This document shows positions 33,729-42,142 of a stretch of 64,000 nt of DNA, one piece after another. The number at the start of each line of letters is the position of its first letter. Position 1 is the stretch's first letter. This DNA comes from Bog-159 sp963818855 (GTDB taxonomy: Bacteria > Acidobacteriota > Terriglobia > Bryobacterales > Bryobacteraceae). The stretch spans positions 446,541 through 510,540 of the forward strand of contig CAWFUH010000010.1 in the NCBI GenBank assembly GCA_963818855.1, read 5' to 3'. The translations under genes were made by a program, and so were the position numbers. Under the pieces are notes generated by a model. It was not told where the DNA came from, did no database searches, and saw nothing but the letters and a program-made list of their open reading frames with translations.

Positions 33729-35036
33729 ATGGTACAGATCGTCCTCGGCGATTGGCATAAGACCGGCACGATGGATCTGGAGGCCGTCGAGACACTGGTG
33801 CGGGACTCCATGCACCACGCCGGGGCAATGGCCATGCAGCGGTTGTTGTGCATGCCGGCGCCGCACGACCGCCAGGTCCCCTGCGGCTGCGGTCAGCAAG
33901 CTCGATACCACGAAACGCGCCCGAAACAGATCCTGACCATGCTGGGGCCCGTGGTCTATGATCGGGCCTACTATCTCTGTCTGAGTTGCCATCAAGGACA
34001 CAGTCCCCGCGACCGGGAGCTGGACGTAGTCGGGACGGAGTGTTCCCCCGGCGTGCGGCGTATGATGGCCGCGGTAGGAAGCGAGGCCAGCTTCGATAGT
34101 GGCCGCCAACAACTGCATCTGCTGGCCGGCCTGGAGGTCACCACCAAGGCTGTCGAACGCCATGCCGAAGCCATCGGCGCCGATATCGTCGAACGGGAAC
34201 AGGCCAAGCGAGATCGCCTCGTCCAATTAGAATTTCCCGATATTCTGGGCGCTGCCGTTCCCGTGCTGGTGGTCGAAATGGATGGCGCCCAGGTGCCCAT
34301 GGTGCGCGCCGAGTTGGAAGGGCGTGCCGGCAGATCCCCGGGGCAACCGGCACGCACCCGGGAAGTCAAACTGGGGTGTGTCTTCACCCACACCACCACC
34401 GATGCGAAAGGCCGCCCCATTCGGGATGCCGCTTCCACCACCTATACCGGGGCGATCGAAACCGCCGAATTGTTTGGCCGTCGGCTCTACGCCGAAGCCT
34501 TCGAGCGGGGATGGGATCGGGCCACACTGAGAGTGGTGCTGGGCGACGGCGCCGAGTGGATCTGGAATATCGCCAACCAGCATTTTGTCGGCGCCGTGCA
34601 GATCGTCGACGTCTGGCACGCCCGCGAGCATCTCTGGGGCCTAGCCGCTAAGTTATTTCCCTCCGACGAAAAGCAACGGAAGCGCTGGGCCAAGAAGCTA
34701 ATCCAAAAGCTAAACCGAGGCAGGGTCGAAAGCGTCGTCAGTGAACTGCGCAGCTTCCCCACACGCAACGCGCTGTTACGCGGTGAGCTTCGTATCCAAG
34801 CCGACTACTTCGAACGGAACCGAAATCGCATGCGCTACCCCAAATTCCGCAAGCAGGGTCTATTCATAGGCTCTGGAGTCATCGAGGCAGGATGCCGAAC
34901 GGTGATCGGGTCCCGCCTCAAGCAGTCCGGCATGTTCTGGACAGTGCGCGGCGCCAATGCCATCATCGCCCTACGCTGCAACCGGCTGTCCGGCAAATTC
35001 GAGGACTACTGGGCGTCTCGCTCGGCGGCCGCCTAA
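33729..35036 (+). CDS. ISKra4-family transposase
   Basis: This 435-aa protein starts 5 bp after the accessory gene. An N-terminal zinc-binding part (CGCGQQARYHETRPKQ, then CLSCHQGHSPRD) precedes the DDE catalytic core: VEMDGAQVPM, VLGDGAEWIW followed by VDVWHAREHL, and a C-terminal GLFIGSGVIEAGCRTVIGSRLKQSGM segment holding the Glu. The length and motifs match intact members and there is no internal stop, so the element may still be active. Confidence 0.9.
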   Translation: MVQIVLGDWHKTGTMDLEAVETLVRDSMHHAGAMAMQRLLCMPAPHDRQVPCGCGQQARYHETRPKQILTMLGPVVYDRAYYLCLSCHQGHSPRDRELDVVGTECSPGVRRMMAAVGSEASFDSGRQQLHLLAGLEVTTKAVERHAEAIGADIVEREQAKRDRLVQLEFPDILGAAVPVLVVEMDGAQVPMVRAELEGRAGRSPGQPARTREVKLGCVFTHTTTDAKGRPIRDAASTTYTGAIETAELFGRRLYAEAFERGWDRATLRVVLGDGAEWIWNIANQHFVGAVQIVDVWHAREHLWGLAAKLFPSDEKQRKRWAKKLIQKLNRGRVESVVSELRSFPTRNALLRGELRIQADYFERNRNRMRYPKFRKQGLFIGSGVIEAGCRTVIGSRLKQSGMFWTVRGANAIIALRCNRLSGKFEDYWASRSAAA

Positions 35037-35085
35037 AATCATCCACAACTATGTCGCGCACCCTGGTGGGTCGTGTCGCTAGTAT

Positions 35086-35765
35086 GTGAGTTGTCCGGTT
35101 GAATTCACGCGTGAGTTGTCCGCTTGGCGCGGCGGCACGGGATGCCGGGTGGTGGAAGAAACCTGGCAGTACTCGGCCGCCGAGATGGAGCGGATGATGA
35201 AGGTGCAAGACGTGCTGTTGAAGGCGATGGCGAAGAAGATCACCTGGTGGGCAGCTGCCGAGATCGTCGGGGTAAGCGACCGGACGATGCGCCGGAGGCG
35301 GGAGCGGCTGGAGACGGACGGCTATGCTGGACTGGCGGATCGGCGCAAGGGAAAACCGAGCGCGCGGCGCATCCCGCTGACGAGGGTGCGGAGTTGCTGG
35401 CACTCTATAAGGAGACCCTTTACGACCTGAACATCCGGCACTTCCATGAAAACTGCGGGATGAGCACGCCATCGAGCTGAGCTATACGTGGGTACAGAAA
35501 GCGCTGCAAGGAGCCGGGCTGGTGGCCAAAGCGTCACAAGCGGGGACCGCACCTGCGGAGGCGGCCGCGGCGGCCGTTGCCTGACATGCTGCTGCACATC
35601 GATCGCAGCAAACATCAGTGGCTGGAACGACGATCGCTGGCACGACCTGATCGTGATCCTGGACGATGCCACCACGGAGATCTACTACGCGCAGCTGGTA
35701 GAGGAGGAATCCACGCGGACGGTGATGGCGGGACTGCGCGAGGTGATTGAAATCCAGGGCTTATT
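35086..35765 (+). pseudogene. IS1202/ISNCY-type transposase remnant
   Basis: Three frames together give the first half of an IS1202-like transposase: a helix-turn-helix segment (MMKVQDVLLKAMAKKITWW, then AAEIVGVSDRTMRRRRERLE and YAGLADRRKGKPS), then IELSYTWVQKALQGAGLVA, then the start of the DDE core (DLIVILDDATTEIYYAQLVE and ESTRTVMAGLREVIE). At least two frameshifts and a stop separate these. The remainder, including the catalytic Glu, is missing, and at about 35765 the reading frame runs directly into a TetR C-terminal fragment. Confidence 0.75.
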
Positions 35766-36000
35766 CCCCGAGGAATGTTCCCGCGCCAGAGTGGTTGCCT
35801 TGGCTCACAAGAAAGAAATGAGAAGGAGGTTGCTCAAGCTTTGCCGCGCCGTCGGTGGGCATCAGCCGAAGGTGCTGACCAACCAACTGCTCATGTTGAT
35901 CGAAGGGACGTATTCGACAGCCGGCCTTCTGGGAAAGCGGAATGCCGTGAACGCTACGGCAAAGGCCGCCGATGCCCTGATCGATGCCGCGATTGCCTGA
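35766..36000 (+). pseudogene. C-terminal fragment of a TetR-family regulator
   Basis: About 78 residues (VVALAHKKEMRRRLLKLCRA, QPKVLTNQLLMLIEGTYSTA, ATAKAADALIDAAIA) match the end of the ligand-binding domain of TetR regulators. The DNA-binding half is absent, replaced by the transposase fragment to the left. The most likely history is insertion of the IS1202-like element into a tetR gene followed by deletion. Confidence 0.6.
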
Positions 36001-36125
36001 TCGTCAGTGGGGCGGCCACAGTTTGGTGGATTGAACCGCGAAACGCGAGATCTTCTTCAGATGCTCGGCCGGCGGCTAACCGTGCGGAGTCTGAAACGCT
36101 CGCTGATCCCCTCTCTCCGCCGCGT

Positions 36126-36315
36126 CCGACCGGCCCCAATGGGTATCGAGCCACCTCCGAATATTCGAGACGGTGTTCCCGTAGAACGTCTTGCAAAGGC
36201 CATGCGATTCGTAGCTAATATGCGGCGTCGCCAGTACGTTGTCCGCCGTCCGGAACGTGTGAGACGGAGGCAGGTGCTCAATGTCGAATACGTCGAATCG
36301 CGGAGCATCGGTCGC
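36126..36315 (-). pseudogene. C-terminal fragment of a D-2-hydroxyacid dehydrogenase
   Basis: The minus strand encodes FDVFDIEHLPPSHTFRTADN, VLATPHISYESHGLCKTFYG and NTVSNIRRWL, the C-terminal signature of the NAD-dependent D-2-hydroxyacid dehydrogenase family (normally ALDVFDxEPLP, then TPHIG). No catalytic or NAD-binding part remains. It is joined directly to the end of the reverse-transcriptase fragment. Confidence 0.65.
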
Positions 36316-36374
36316 CCCGTTTCCCATCCCCGCGCATCAAACTGGACGAGCCCATTTCAGGCATCCGGCTTTCC

Positions 36375-36726
36375 GACAGGTTGTAACTTGCTATGCAGCT
36401 CTTGGCGGACTTCCGCCCAGGGTGCCCCGTTTCGGCGACCCAGCAGTTCCCCCTTCTGCTTGATCCGGCGCACGCTCTTTGACGACGGACTGTATCCGAT
36501 GTACCTACGACCACCCCGTGGACTGAGATGCGGTCCGAATGTGTACCCCAGAAAATCGAGTCGCTCCTGCCGGGCATTCCGTATTGCTCGTCTTTTCGTT
36601 CAGAGTCAGTTCCAACCGCCTCAGCACCCTACCCCTCCACTCCAACGCCTCCTCTTTCGCTTGGCCGCGACTGAGAATCACGAGGTGAGACGCCTGCCCC
36701 ACTCCGCTTGCCCCGTAGCGCGCTAG
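36375..36726 (-). pseudogene. Group II intron reverse transcriptase/maturase remnant
   Basis: Two frames on the minus strand carry the thumb/X region of a group II intron RT. The first has LARY...HLVILSRGQ, KEEALEWRGRVLRRLELTLN. After a shift the next reads ERLDFLGYTFGPHLSPRGGR, then RYIGYSPSSKSVRRIKQK and LGRRNGAPWAEVRQELHSKL. The YADD active site is destroyed (RYGASG), and both the N-terminal half and the end of the domain are missing. The fragment ends 17 bp before the glgA start codon on the other strand. Confidence 0.75.
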
Positions 36727-36743
36727 ACTGGTCTTTACCCCGC

Positions 36744-38186
36744 ATGAAAATCCTGATGGTGGCTTCCGAAGCGGCTCCCTTCGCCAAGACTGGCGGGTTA
36801 GCCGACGTGGTCGGATCCCTGCCCGCCGCGCTGAAGGCCCTCGGCCACGAGGTCGCCGTCCTGCTGCCGCGCTACGCCGCCGTGGATCTGAAGAATGCGC
36901 GCCGCGTGTATGACTCGCTGCCAGTCTGGCTGCCGCCCAACCGCTACGATACAACCCTGTACCTGATCGAGCGCGAAACACCCTTTTATTTTCTTGACTA
37001 TCCGCCGCTGTTCGACCGGCCCGGACTTTACGGCGAAGAGGGCGTGGATCATCCCGACAATCACATTCGTTTTGCAGTTCTGGCGCAAGGGGCCATCGCT
37101 TTTTGTAGGAACGTCTGGCGGCCCGATATCCTGCACGCGCACGACTGGCAGGCCGGCCTGGCCCCCGCTTACCTGCGCTCGATCTATACCAACGACCCCA
37201 CCTTCGCTGCCATACACTCGCTGTTCACCATCCACAATCTCGGATACCACGGCCTCTTCCCAGCCGCCGCCATGGCCGACATCGGGCTGGCCGGCACCGA
37301 CGAGTTCCGTCCCAGCGGCCTGGAGTTCTTCGGCAAGCTCTGCTATATCAAGGGTGGCCTGAATTATGCCGATGCCCTGAATACGGTCAGCCCTACCTAC
37401 GCGCGGGAGATTCAGACGCCGGAGTATGGCTTCGGCCTGGATGGCGTGCTGCGCGCGCGCAGCCAGGTGCTTTCCGGCATCTTGAACGGCGTGGATTATT
37501 CGGAATGGAATCCGGAAACGGACGCGTGGACCGTGGCGCATTACTCGAGCTCCGATCTGGCCGGCAAACGCGCCTGCAAACAGGACCTGGTCAATACGTT
37601 TGGACTGCCCCAGGAGGCCATGGAAGCGCCCTTGATCGGCATCGTTTCCCGCTTTACCAGCCAGAAAGGCGCCGACCTGGTCGCGGGCGCGGCTGACGGG
37701 ATGGTAGCCGAAGGTTATTATATGGTGGCCCTGGGAGCCGGAGAGCCGCAGTACGAGGAGTTGTTCCAGGCCATCGCGGCCCGTCACCCGACGCGCGTGG
37801 CCGTGCGTTTCGGCTACGATAACCCGCTGTCCCATAAGATTGAAGCCGGTGCGGACCTGTTTCTGATGCCGAGCCGGTACGAGCCCTGCGGGCTGAACCA
37901 GATTTATAGCCTGAAGTACGGTACCGTGCCGGTAGTACGCGCAACTGGCGGCCTTGATGATACTATCGAACCTGGAACAGGTTTTAAGTTCTGGGAATAC
38001 TCGGCGAATGCCCTGCTGGGAGCTTTGCAGGGGGCGCGGGCGGCTTTTGCCGATCCGGATGGCTGGCGTCAGATCATGCTGGCGGGTATGGCGAAGGATT
38101 TTTCCTGGCGGGTATCGGCCGCGGAGTACGCGCGCCTATACCAGCGGCTGGCGGGCGGCTTTATGATTGAATCCCGCGCAGCCTAA
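36744..38186 (+). CDS. glgA: Glycogen synthase (ADP-glucose starch synthase type, GT5)
   Basis: The 480-aa product has the GT5 hallmarks: MKILMVASEAAPFAKTGGLA at the very N-terminus with the KTGGL ADP-glucose motif, HAHDWQAGLAP, and the C-terminal domain with GIVSRFTSQKG, a catalytic EPCGLNQIYSLKYG and TGGLDDT. It elongates alpha-1,4-glucan from ADP-glucose. The start at 36744 is fixed by the conserved N-terminus; a longer frame from 36708 is not needed. Its upstream region is a decayed intron fragment, so its promoter is either new or very short. It may be co-transcribed with trxA, 34 bp downstream. Confidence 0.95.
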   Translation: MKILMVASEAAPFAKTGGLADVVGSLPAALKALGHEVAVLLPRYAAVDLKNARRVYDSLPVWLPPNRYDTTLYLIERETPFYFLDYPPLFDRPGLYGEEGVDHPDNHIRFAVLAQGAIAFCRNVWRPDILHAHDWQAGLAPAYLRSIYTNDPTFAAIHSLFTIHNLGYHGLFPAAAMADIGLAGTDEFRPSGLEFFGKLCYIKGGLNYADALNTVSPTYAREIQTPEYGFGLDGVLRARSQVLSGILNGVDYSEWNPETDAWTVAHYSSSDLAGKRACKQDLVNTFGLPQEAMEAPLIGIVSRFTSQKGADLVAGAADGMVAEGYYMVALGAGEPQYEELFQAIAARHPTRVAVRFGYDNPLSHKIEAGADLFLMPSRYEPCGLNQIYSLKYGTVPVVRATGGLDDTIEPGTGFKFWEYSANALLGALQGARAAFADPDGWRQIMLAGMAKDFSWRVSAAEYARLYQRLAGGFMIESRAA

Positions 38187-38220
38187 GCGTATCTAATTCT
38201 TATAGGAGACAAGAAGAATA

Positions 38221-38565
38221 ATGGCGGGTCAAAATACCCTAACCTTCACCGATGGCAGCTTTGACCAGGATGTTTTGCACTCCGAAGTGCCGGTCCTGGT
38301 GGACTTCTGGGCAGAGTGGTGCGGCCCCTGCCGGCAGATGGGGCCGACCATCGATGTGGTGGCCCAGGAATATGCCGGGAAGCTGAAAGTCGGCAAGCTG
38401 GATGTGGATTCCAATATCAATACAGCAGGGCGCTACAATATCCGCGGCATTCCTACGCTGCTGCTGTTCAAGGAAGGCCGGGTGGTAGAACAGCGCGTAG
38501 GCGCAGTCGGCAAGTCCGAAGTCGTGCGTATGGTCCAGGCGCACGTCGCGCCAGTGGCGTCCTAA
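38221..38565 (+). CDS. trxA: Thioredoxin
   Basis: A 114-aa protein with the redox motif WAEWCGPCRQM near residue 30, the DVDSN loop, the cis-Pro GIPTLLLF and a normal C-terminal helix. It reduces disulphides in the cytoplasm. The upstream AGGAGA supports the start. Its stop codon lies 5 bp from the stop of the convergent DksA-like gene, so the two transcripts converge tightly. Confidence 0.95.
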   Translation: MAGQNTLTFTDGSFDQDVLHSEVPVLVDFWAEWCGPCRQMGPTIDVVAQEYAGKLKVGKLDVDSNINTAGRYNIRGIPTLLLFKEGRVVEQRVGAVGKSEVVRMVQAHVAPVAS

Positions 38566-38570
38566 GGCCG

Positions 38571-38978
38571 CTAAGGCCGCGACCGAACCACCACCATTTC
38601 CTCTTCTTGCATCGTCCCGATGGCTTCCTGGCACGGTACACAGTAGCGGGCCCACGGCAGGGCCTGCAGCCTTTTCGGAGGAATCGGTTGTTCGCACGCC
38701 AGGCAGAATCCGAAGTCGCCCGACGCCACGCGATCCAGGGCTTCCTCCACCATACGCAGTTGACCGTAGTCCAGACTGTTCAACCGCAGCGAGACAAATT
38801 CGTCATGCGAGAGTTGCGCCTGGTCTTCCTCCGCGACCCGGCCCATCCTCGCCACGGTGTCGAATTTGACTCCCAAACCGGAAACCACCTGCTCCCTTTT
38901 GTCGAGCAGCATCTGGCGATACGTCTCGATCAGATTTGACACCCGAGCGCCGCTTGCCCCTTTGTTCATGAACCGCAC
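38571..38978 (-). CDS. DksA/TraR-family zinc-finger protein
   Basis: This 135-aa protein has an N-terminal helical hairpin (LIETYRQMLLDKREQV, then a second helix from MVEEALDRVASGDFG) and a C-terminal four-Cys zinc finger, CLACEQPI ... RYCVPC. DksA/TraR proteins bind RNA polymerase in the secondary channel and modulate initiation with ppGpp. The DksA hairpin-tip DxxDxA is not clearly present, so it may be one of the shorter TraR-like relatives. It converges with trxA. Confidence 0.85.
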   Translation of the reverse strand: MRFMNKGASGARVSNLIETYRQMLLDKREQVVSGLGVKFDTVARMGRVAEEDQAQLSHDEFVSLRLNSLDYGQLRMVEEALDRVASGDFGFCLACEQPIPPKRLQALPWARYCVPCQEAIGTMQEEEMVVVRSRP

Positions 38979-39150
38979 CTCCCGTGCAAACGTGTTATTT
39001 CAGACCGTAAGCACCCTAAATGGTTAAGAGAAGGTAGCAAAGTTCTCTCCCAAATACAAGTTTTATTTTGGCAGTATTGTTTTGGCCACGCTGTGCAGAC
39101 GTATTCAGGACAGCGTGCCATTTTAATCGAGTATCTCGGGCGGCGCTAAG

Positions 39151-40524
39151 ATGAAAGACAAACCTGCTTCCATGAAGAGACGCATCCTGGTGGTCGAGGA
39201 CGAAGAGAAACTCCGCCGCGTTCTCGAGCTGCAACTGGCGTCCGCCGGCTTTGAAGTGGATAAGGTGCGCACGGCCGAGGAAGCCGTGAAGATAATCGAT
39301 CGGGCCGACCTGGTGCTCACCGACTTGCGCCTGCCACAGATGGACGGATTGGAGTTGCTGGCCGCCATCCGCCGCCAGAATTCGCAAACGCCAGTCGTAG
39401 TCATGACCGCTTTTGGCACGATCGAAACTGCGGTCGAGGCCATGAAGGCCGGCGCCACCGATTTTCTCTTGAAACCTTTCTCACTCGATCACCTGATGAC
39501 CGTCGTCGGGAAGGCGCTCGAAATGCGCGCGCTGCGTGACGAGAACCTGCAGCTTCGTGAAGAACTGGGGCGGCGCTACGCCTTCGACAATATAGTCGGA
39601 CGCAGCCCCGCTATGCAGGAGGTCTTCGCCACCATCATGCGCGTCGCGCCTACCCGCGCCACGGTCCTGCTGGCGGGCGAAAGCGGAGTCGGCAAGGACC
39701 TCATCGCGCGCGCCATTCATTTTCACTCGCCGCGCCGCGAAAAGCCGCTGGTGAAGATCAACTGCACCGCCCTCCCCGAAAACCTGATGGAGAGCGAGCT
39801 ATTCGGCTACGAGAAGGGCGCATTCACGGGCGCCATGACTTCCAAGCCCGGCAAGTTCGAACAGGCCGATACCGGCACCGTCTTCCTGGACGAAATCGGC
39901 GATGTGCCCGCCACCATCCAGGTGAAACTGCTGCGGGTGCTGCAGGAGCGCGAGTTCGAGCGATTGGGCAGCAATGTCACCCGCCATATCGATGTGCGGG
40001 TAGTGGCGGCCACCAACCAGGATTTGCGCGCCGCGCTCGAACAGGGCACTTTTCGCGAAGATCTGTATTACCGGCTCAACGTGGTGCCCATGAATATTCC
40101 ACCGCTGCGCGAACGCCGGGAGGACATTCCATTTCTGGCGCAGCATTTCGTCGCCAAGCTGGGGCCGGACACGGGCAACCGGGTGCAGACCGTCACCGAC
40201 GCGGCCATCGCCAAGCTGATGGCATATCACTGGCCGGGCAATGTGCGCGAGTTGGAGAACGTGATCGAGCGCAGCCTGGTGATGTGTTCCGGCGACCGGC
40301 TGGACTCGGCCGATATCAAGCTGGAAATGGCGCCGCGCAGCCGCACGGCGGACCAGGCGGATCGCTTTTTGCCCGAAGGACTGACGCTCGACCAATACGA
40401 GCAGGATCTGATTCGCGAGGCACTGCGGCGGGCGGATGGCAACAAAAGCCACGCGGCGCGGCTGCTGGGGCTGACGCGGAATGCGCTGCGATACCGGCTG
40501 ACGCAGATGGGGCTGGAATCGTGA
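39151..40524 (+). CDS. NtrC-type sigma-54 response regulator
   Basis: The 457-aa protein (start 39151 or the ATG at 39172) has a receiver with VVEDEEKL, LVLTDLRLPQMDG (phospho-acceptor) and LLKPFS. The AAA+ domain has Walker A GESGVGKD, the sigma-54 contact loop GAFTGA and Walker B GTVFLDEIGDVP. A Fis-type helix-turn-helix ends the protein (NKSHAARLLGLTRNALRYRL). No kinase gene is adjacent, so its partner is encoded elsewhere. It is a different paralogue from the one at 23972, with a shorter linker before the DNA-binding domain. Confidence 0.93.
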   Translation: MKDKPASMKRRILVVEDEEKLRRVLELQLASAGFEVDKVRTAEEAVKIIDRADLVLTDLRLPQMDGLELLAAIRRQNSQTPVVVMTAFGTIETAVEAMKAGATDFLLKPFSLDHLMTVVGKALEMRALRDENLQLREELGRRYAFDNIVGRSPAMQEVFATIMRVAPTRATVLLAGESGVGKDLIARAIHFHSPRREKPLVKINCTALPENLMESELFGYEKGAFTGAMTSKPGKFEQADTGTVFLDEIGDVPATIQVKLLRVLQEREFERLGSNVTRHIDVRVVAATNQDLRAALEQGTFREDLYYRLNVVPMNIPPLRERREDIPFLAQHFVAKLGPDTGNRVQTVTDAAIAKLMAYHWPGNVRELENVIERSLVMCSGDRLDSADIKLEMAPRSRTADQADRFLPEGLTLDQYEQDLIREALRRADGNKSHAARLLGLTRNALRYRLTQMGLES

Positions 40525-40540
40525 ATGGAGGGCGGGTTTA

Positions 40541-40919
40541 GACCTATCTGGTCGGTTCCCGGCATGAAGGCAACCGCGAAGGCGGCATGGCCCACCTGCT
40601 CGAGCACATGTTGTTCAAGGGTAGCGCGAAGCACCTGAACTTCATGCAGGAACTCACCGAGCACGGCTGCCGGCCGAACGGCACCACCAGTTTTGATCGC
40701 ACGGATTACTTGGATACCTGCCAGTCTAGCGACGAGAATCAGGGGCCGCTCGATATGGAAGCCGACCGCATGGTGAATTCTTTCATCAAGAAAGAGGACT
40801 TCGACAGGGAGTTCCCGGTGGTGCGCAACGAATTCGAAGCCGGCGAAAACAATCCCTTCGCGTGCTGTACAAGCACACTATGGCGGCGGCTTACACCGCG
40901 CACAGTTACGGCCGGCCGA
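40541..40919 (+). pseudogene. Partial duplicate of the M16 protease gene
   Basis: This stretch is a diverged copy of 43368-43746 within the intact M16 gene downstream and retains the zinc-binding HLLEH and the NEFEAGENNPF segment. It has a 3-bp in-frame deletion and then a 1-bp deletion at about 40863 that breaks the frame. The first and last parts of the protease are absent. It starts right after a short relic of repeat family A (40527-40540) and ends abruptly at a junction with an oxidoreductase fragment. Confidence 0.85.
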
Positions 40920-41124
40920 TGCGCTGATGGAAGGCTTCGTGGTATTCCATTAGGCGGCGCGGTATGCGGAAGGCATGCAGGCGCTGATCGGCTGGAGTCC
41001 CGCGGGCAAGTTGAAGGCGCGCGAAGATATCGTGGAAGGGCTGGAGACGTTCCCCGATACGCTGCAAAGACTGTTCCGCGGCGAGAACTTCGGCAAGCCG
41101 GTGATCAAGGTCGCGGATGAGTAG
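40918..41124 (+). pseudogene. C-terminal fragment of a CurA-type NADP-dependent oxidoreductase
   Basis: In the frame beginning at 40918 the sequence reads DALMEGFVVFH-stop, then KLKAREDIVEGLETFPDTLQ and RLFRGENFGKPVIKV. This is the C-terminal end of the medium-chain dehydrogenase group that includes CurA/YncB (normally KLKxREDxVEGLExxP..L..LFxGENxGKxVxKV). The internal stop and loss of the cofactor-binding domain show it is dead. Confidence 0.7.
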
Positions 41125-41193
41125 TGGGGCTGGCTGGGGATGGGCTTCAAGGCAAGACCGATTCCGCCCCACGAGGGCCGGATTCGCGGTATA

Positions 41194-41210
41194 GTAGTGA
41201 ATATCACTAC
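41194..41210. promoter_or_regulatory. Palindromic operator upstream of the toxin-antitoxin genes
   Basis: GTAGTGA-ATA-TCACTAC is a perfect 7-bp inverted repeat with a 3-bp centre, 16 bp before the antitoxin start codon. Phd/VapB-type antitoxins bind such sites to repress their own operon, so this is the expected autoregulatory site. Confidence 0.6.
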
Positions 41211-41226
41211 ATTTTGGAGATTAGCG

Positions 41227-41472
41227 ATGGACAAAGCAGTCTCGGCCGCGGACGCCAATCGCCGGTTCTCGGAACTGCTGCGGACCGTGCAGAAAGGTTG
41301 CAGCGTCGTCGTGACGAGTCACGGCAAGCCCGTGGCAAGAATCACACCTGTCGCTGAGGACGATCGGGCCGCCGAGGGCGCGCGCGCCGCGCTGTTCGCC
41401 CGGCTCCGCAGGGAACGAGTTGTAAAAGCCGGCCGATGGACACGTGACGAGCTGTATGACGATGCCTCATGA
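41227..41472 (+). CDS. Phd/YefM-type antitoxin
   Basis: This 81-aa protein has the Phd fold start VSAADANRRFSELLRTVQKG followed by VVVTSHGKPVARITPV, the DNA-binding and dimer part of the family. The C-terminal tail (RLRRERVVKAGRWTRDELYD) would wrap the toxin. The ATG at 41227 is preceded by a TTGGAGAT ribosome binding site; the longer frame from 41140 is not used. It overlaps the PIN toxin gene by 4 bp and lies just behind a palindromic operator. Confidence 0.88.
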   Translation: MDKAVSAADANRRFSELLRTVQKGCSVVVTSHGKPVARITPVAEDDRAAEGARAALFARLRRERVVKAGRWTRDELYDDAS

Positions 41473-41924
41473 GGATGGCTTTAGACACCAATGTCCTGGC
41501 CTACGCCGAAGGCGTCAACGGAGCAGTCATGCGAGACAAGGCGCTGAAGCTGATCCAGCGATTGCCCCCAGGATCTATCGTGCTGCCGGTTCAGGCGTTG
41601 GGCGAACTGTTCAACGTACTGGTTCGAAAAGCCAAGCGCCGCCCAGTTCGTGCGCGGGCAGCCGTGTTGAGCTGGCGCGACGCGTATGCAGTGGTCGAGA
41701 CGTCCGCCGCGGTAATCGTCGACGCAACGGACTTGGCGTCCGATCATGGCCTCACGATCTGGGACTCGGTGGTGCTGGCGGCATCGGCGGCGGCCGAGTG
41801 TCGCTTGCTTCTGTCGGAAGATCTCCAAGAAGGGTTTACCTGGCGCGGAGTCACCGTCGCGAACCCGTTTGCGCCCACGCTTCACCCCATATTGGCGGCA
41901 TCGCTTAAGGCGCCCAAAGGGTGA
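41469..41924 (+). CDS. PIN-domain toxin (VapC-like ribonuclease)
   Basis: The 151-aa protein has the four acidic PIN positions: MALDTNVLAYAEG (Asp6), QALGELFNVL (Glu), and the distal DSVVLAAS and LLSEDLQ acids. PIN toxins are Mg-dependent ribonucleases that cleave tRNA, rRNA or mRNA. Its start codon overlaps the antitoxin stop (ATGA), typical of these pairs. All four acidic residues are present, so the toxin looks active. Confidence 0.88.
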   Translation: MRMALDTNVLAYAEGVNGAVMRDKALKLIQRLPPGSIVLPVQALGELFNVLVRKAKRRPVRARAAVLSWRDAYAVVETSAAVIVDATDLASDHGLTIWDSVVLAASAAAECRLLLSEDLQEGFTWRGVTVANPFAPTLHPILAASLKAPKG

Positions 41925-42142
41925 ACCAGTGCGCGTGTGTCGCTGGCTGATTTGGTCGTATACGCCGGGACGAATGCCGGTGAGCATCTATCGACCAAAC
42001 GCCTGTTCCGGCTGCCGCCAGCCACGATCCGATATCGCAACTATTCGTGAAAGTGGCTGACGGCGCTTACCGGGATCAATCACGAGGTCTCCACATGGTC
42101 GCATTACCAGGGTTGGAAGCAATGGGCGACCAACCGGGAGGG

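Larger units (their letters stand above)
33233..35063 (+). mobile_element. Complete ISKra4-family insertion sequence with 9-bp target duplication
   Basis: The element is 1831 bp. Its ends are perfect 12-bp inverted repeats, GGGTGCGCGACA at 33233-33244 and its complement at 35052-35063. It is flanked by a perfect 9-bp direct repeat TGGTGGGTC at 33224-33232 and 35064-35072, which is the target-site duplication. It carries a small accessory protein gene and the transposase, both on the plus strand and both intact. Intact genes and exact duplications point to a recent insertion. Confidence 0.9.

Noticed and set aside
36007..36726. 239-codon plus-strand frame
   Set aside because: It runs antisense to recognisable RT and dehydrogenase fragments and contains no domain of its own.
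39061..39100. Possible sigma-54 promoter before the NtrC-type gene
   Set aside because: The GG and GC elements do not have the required 10-bp spacing (one candidate is one base short).
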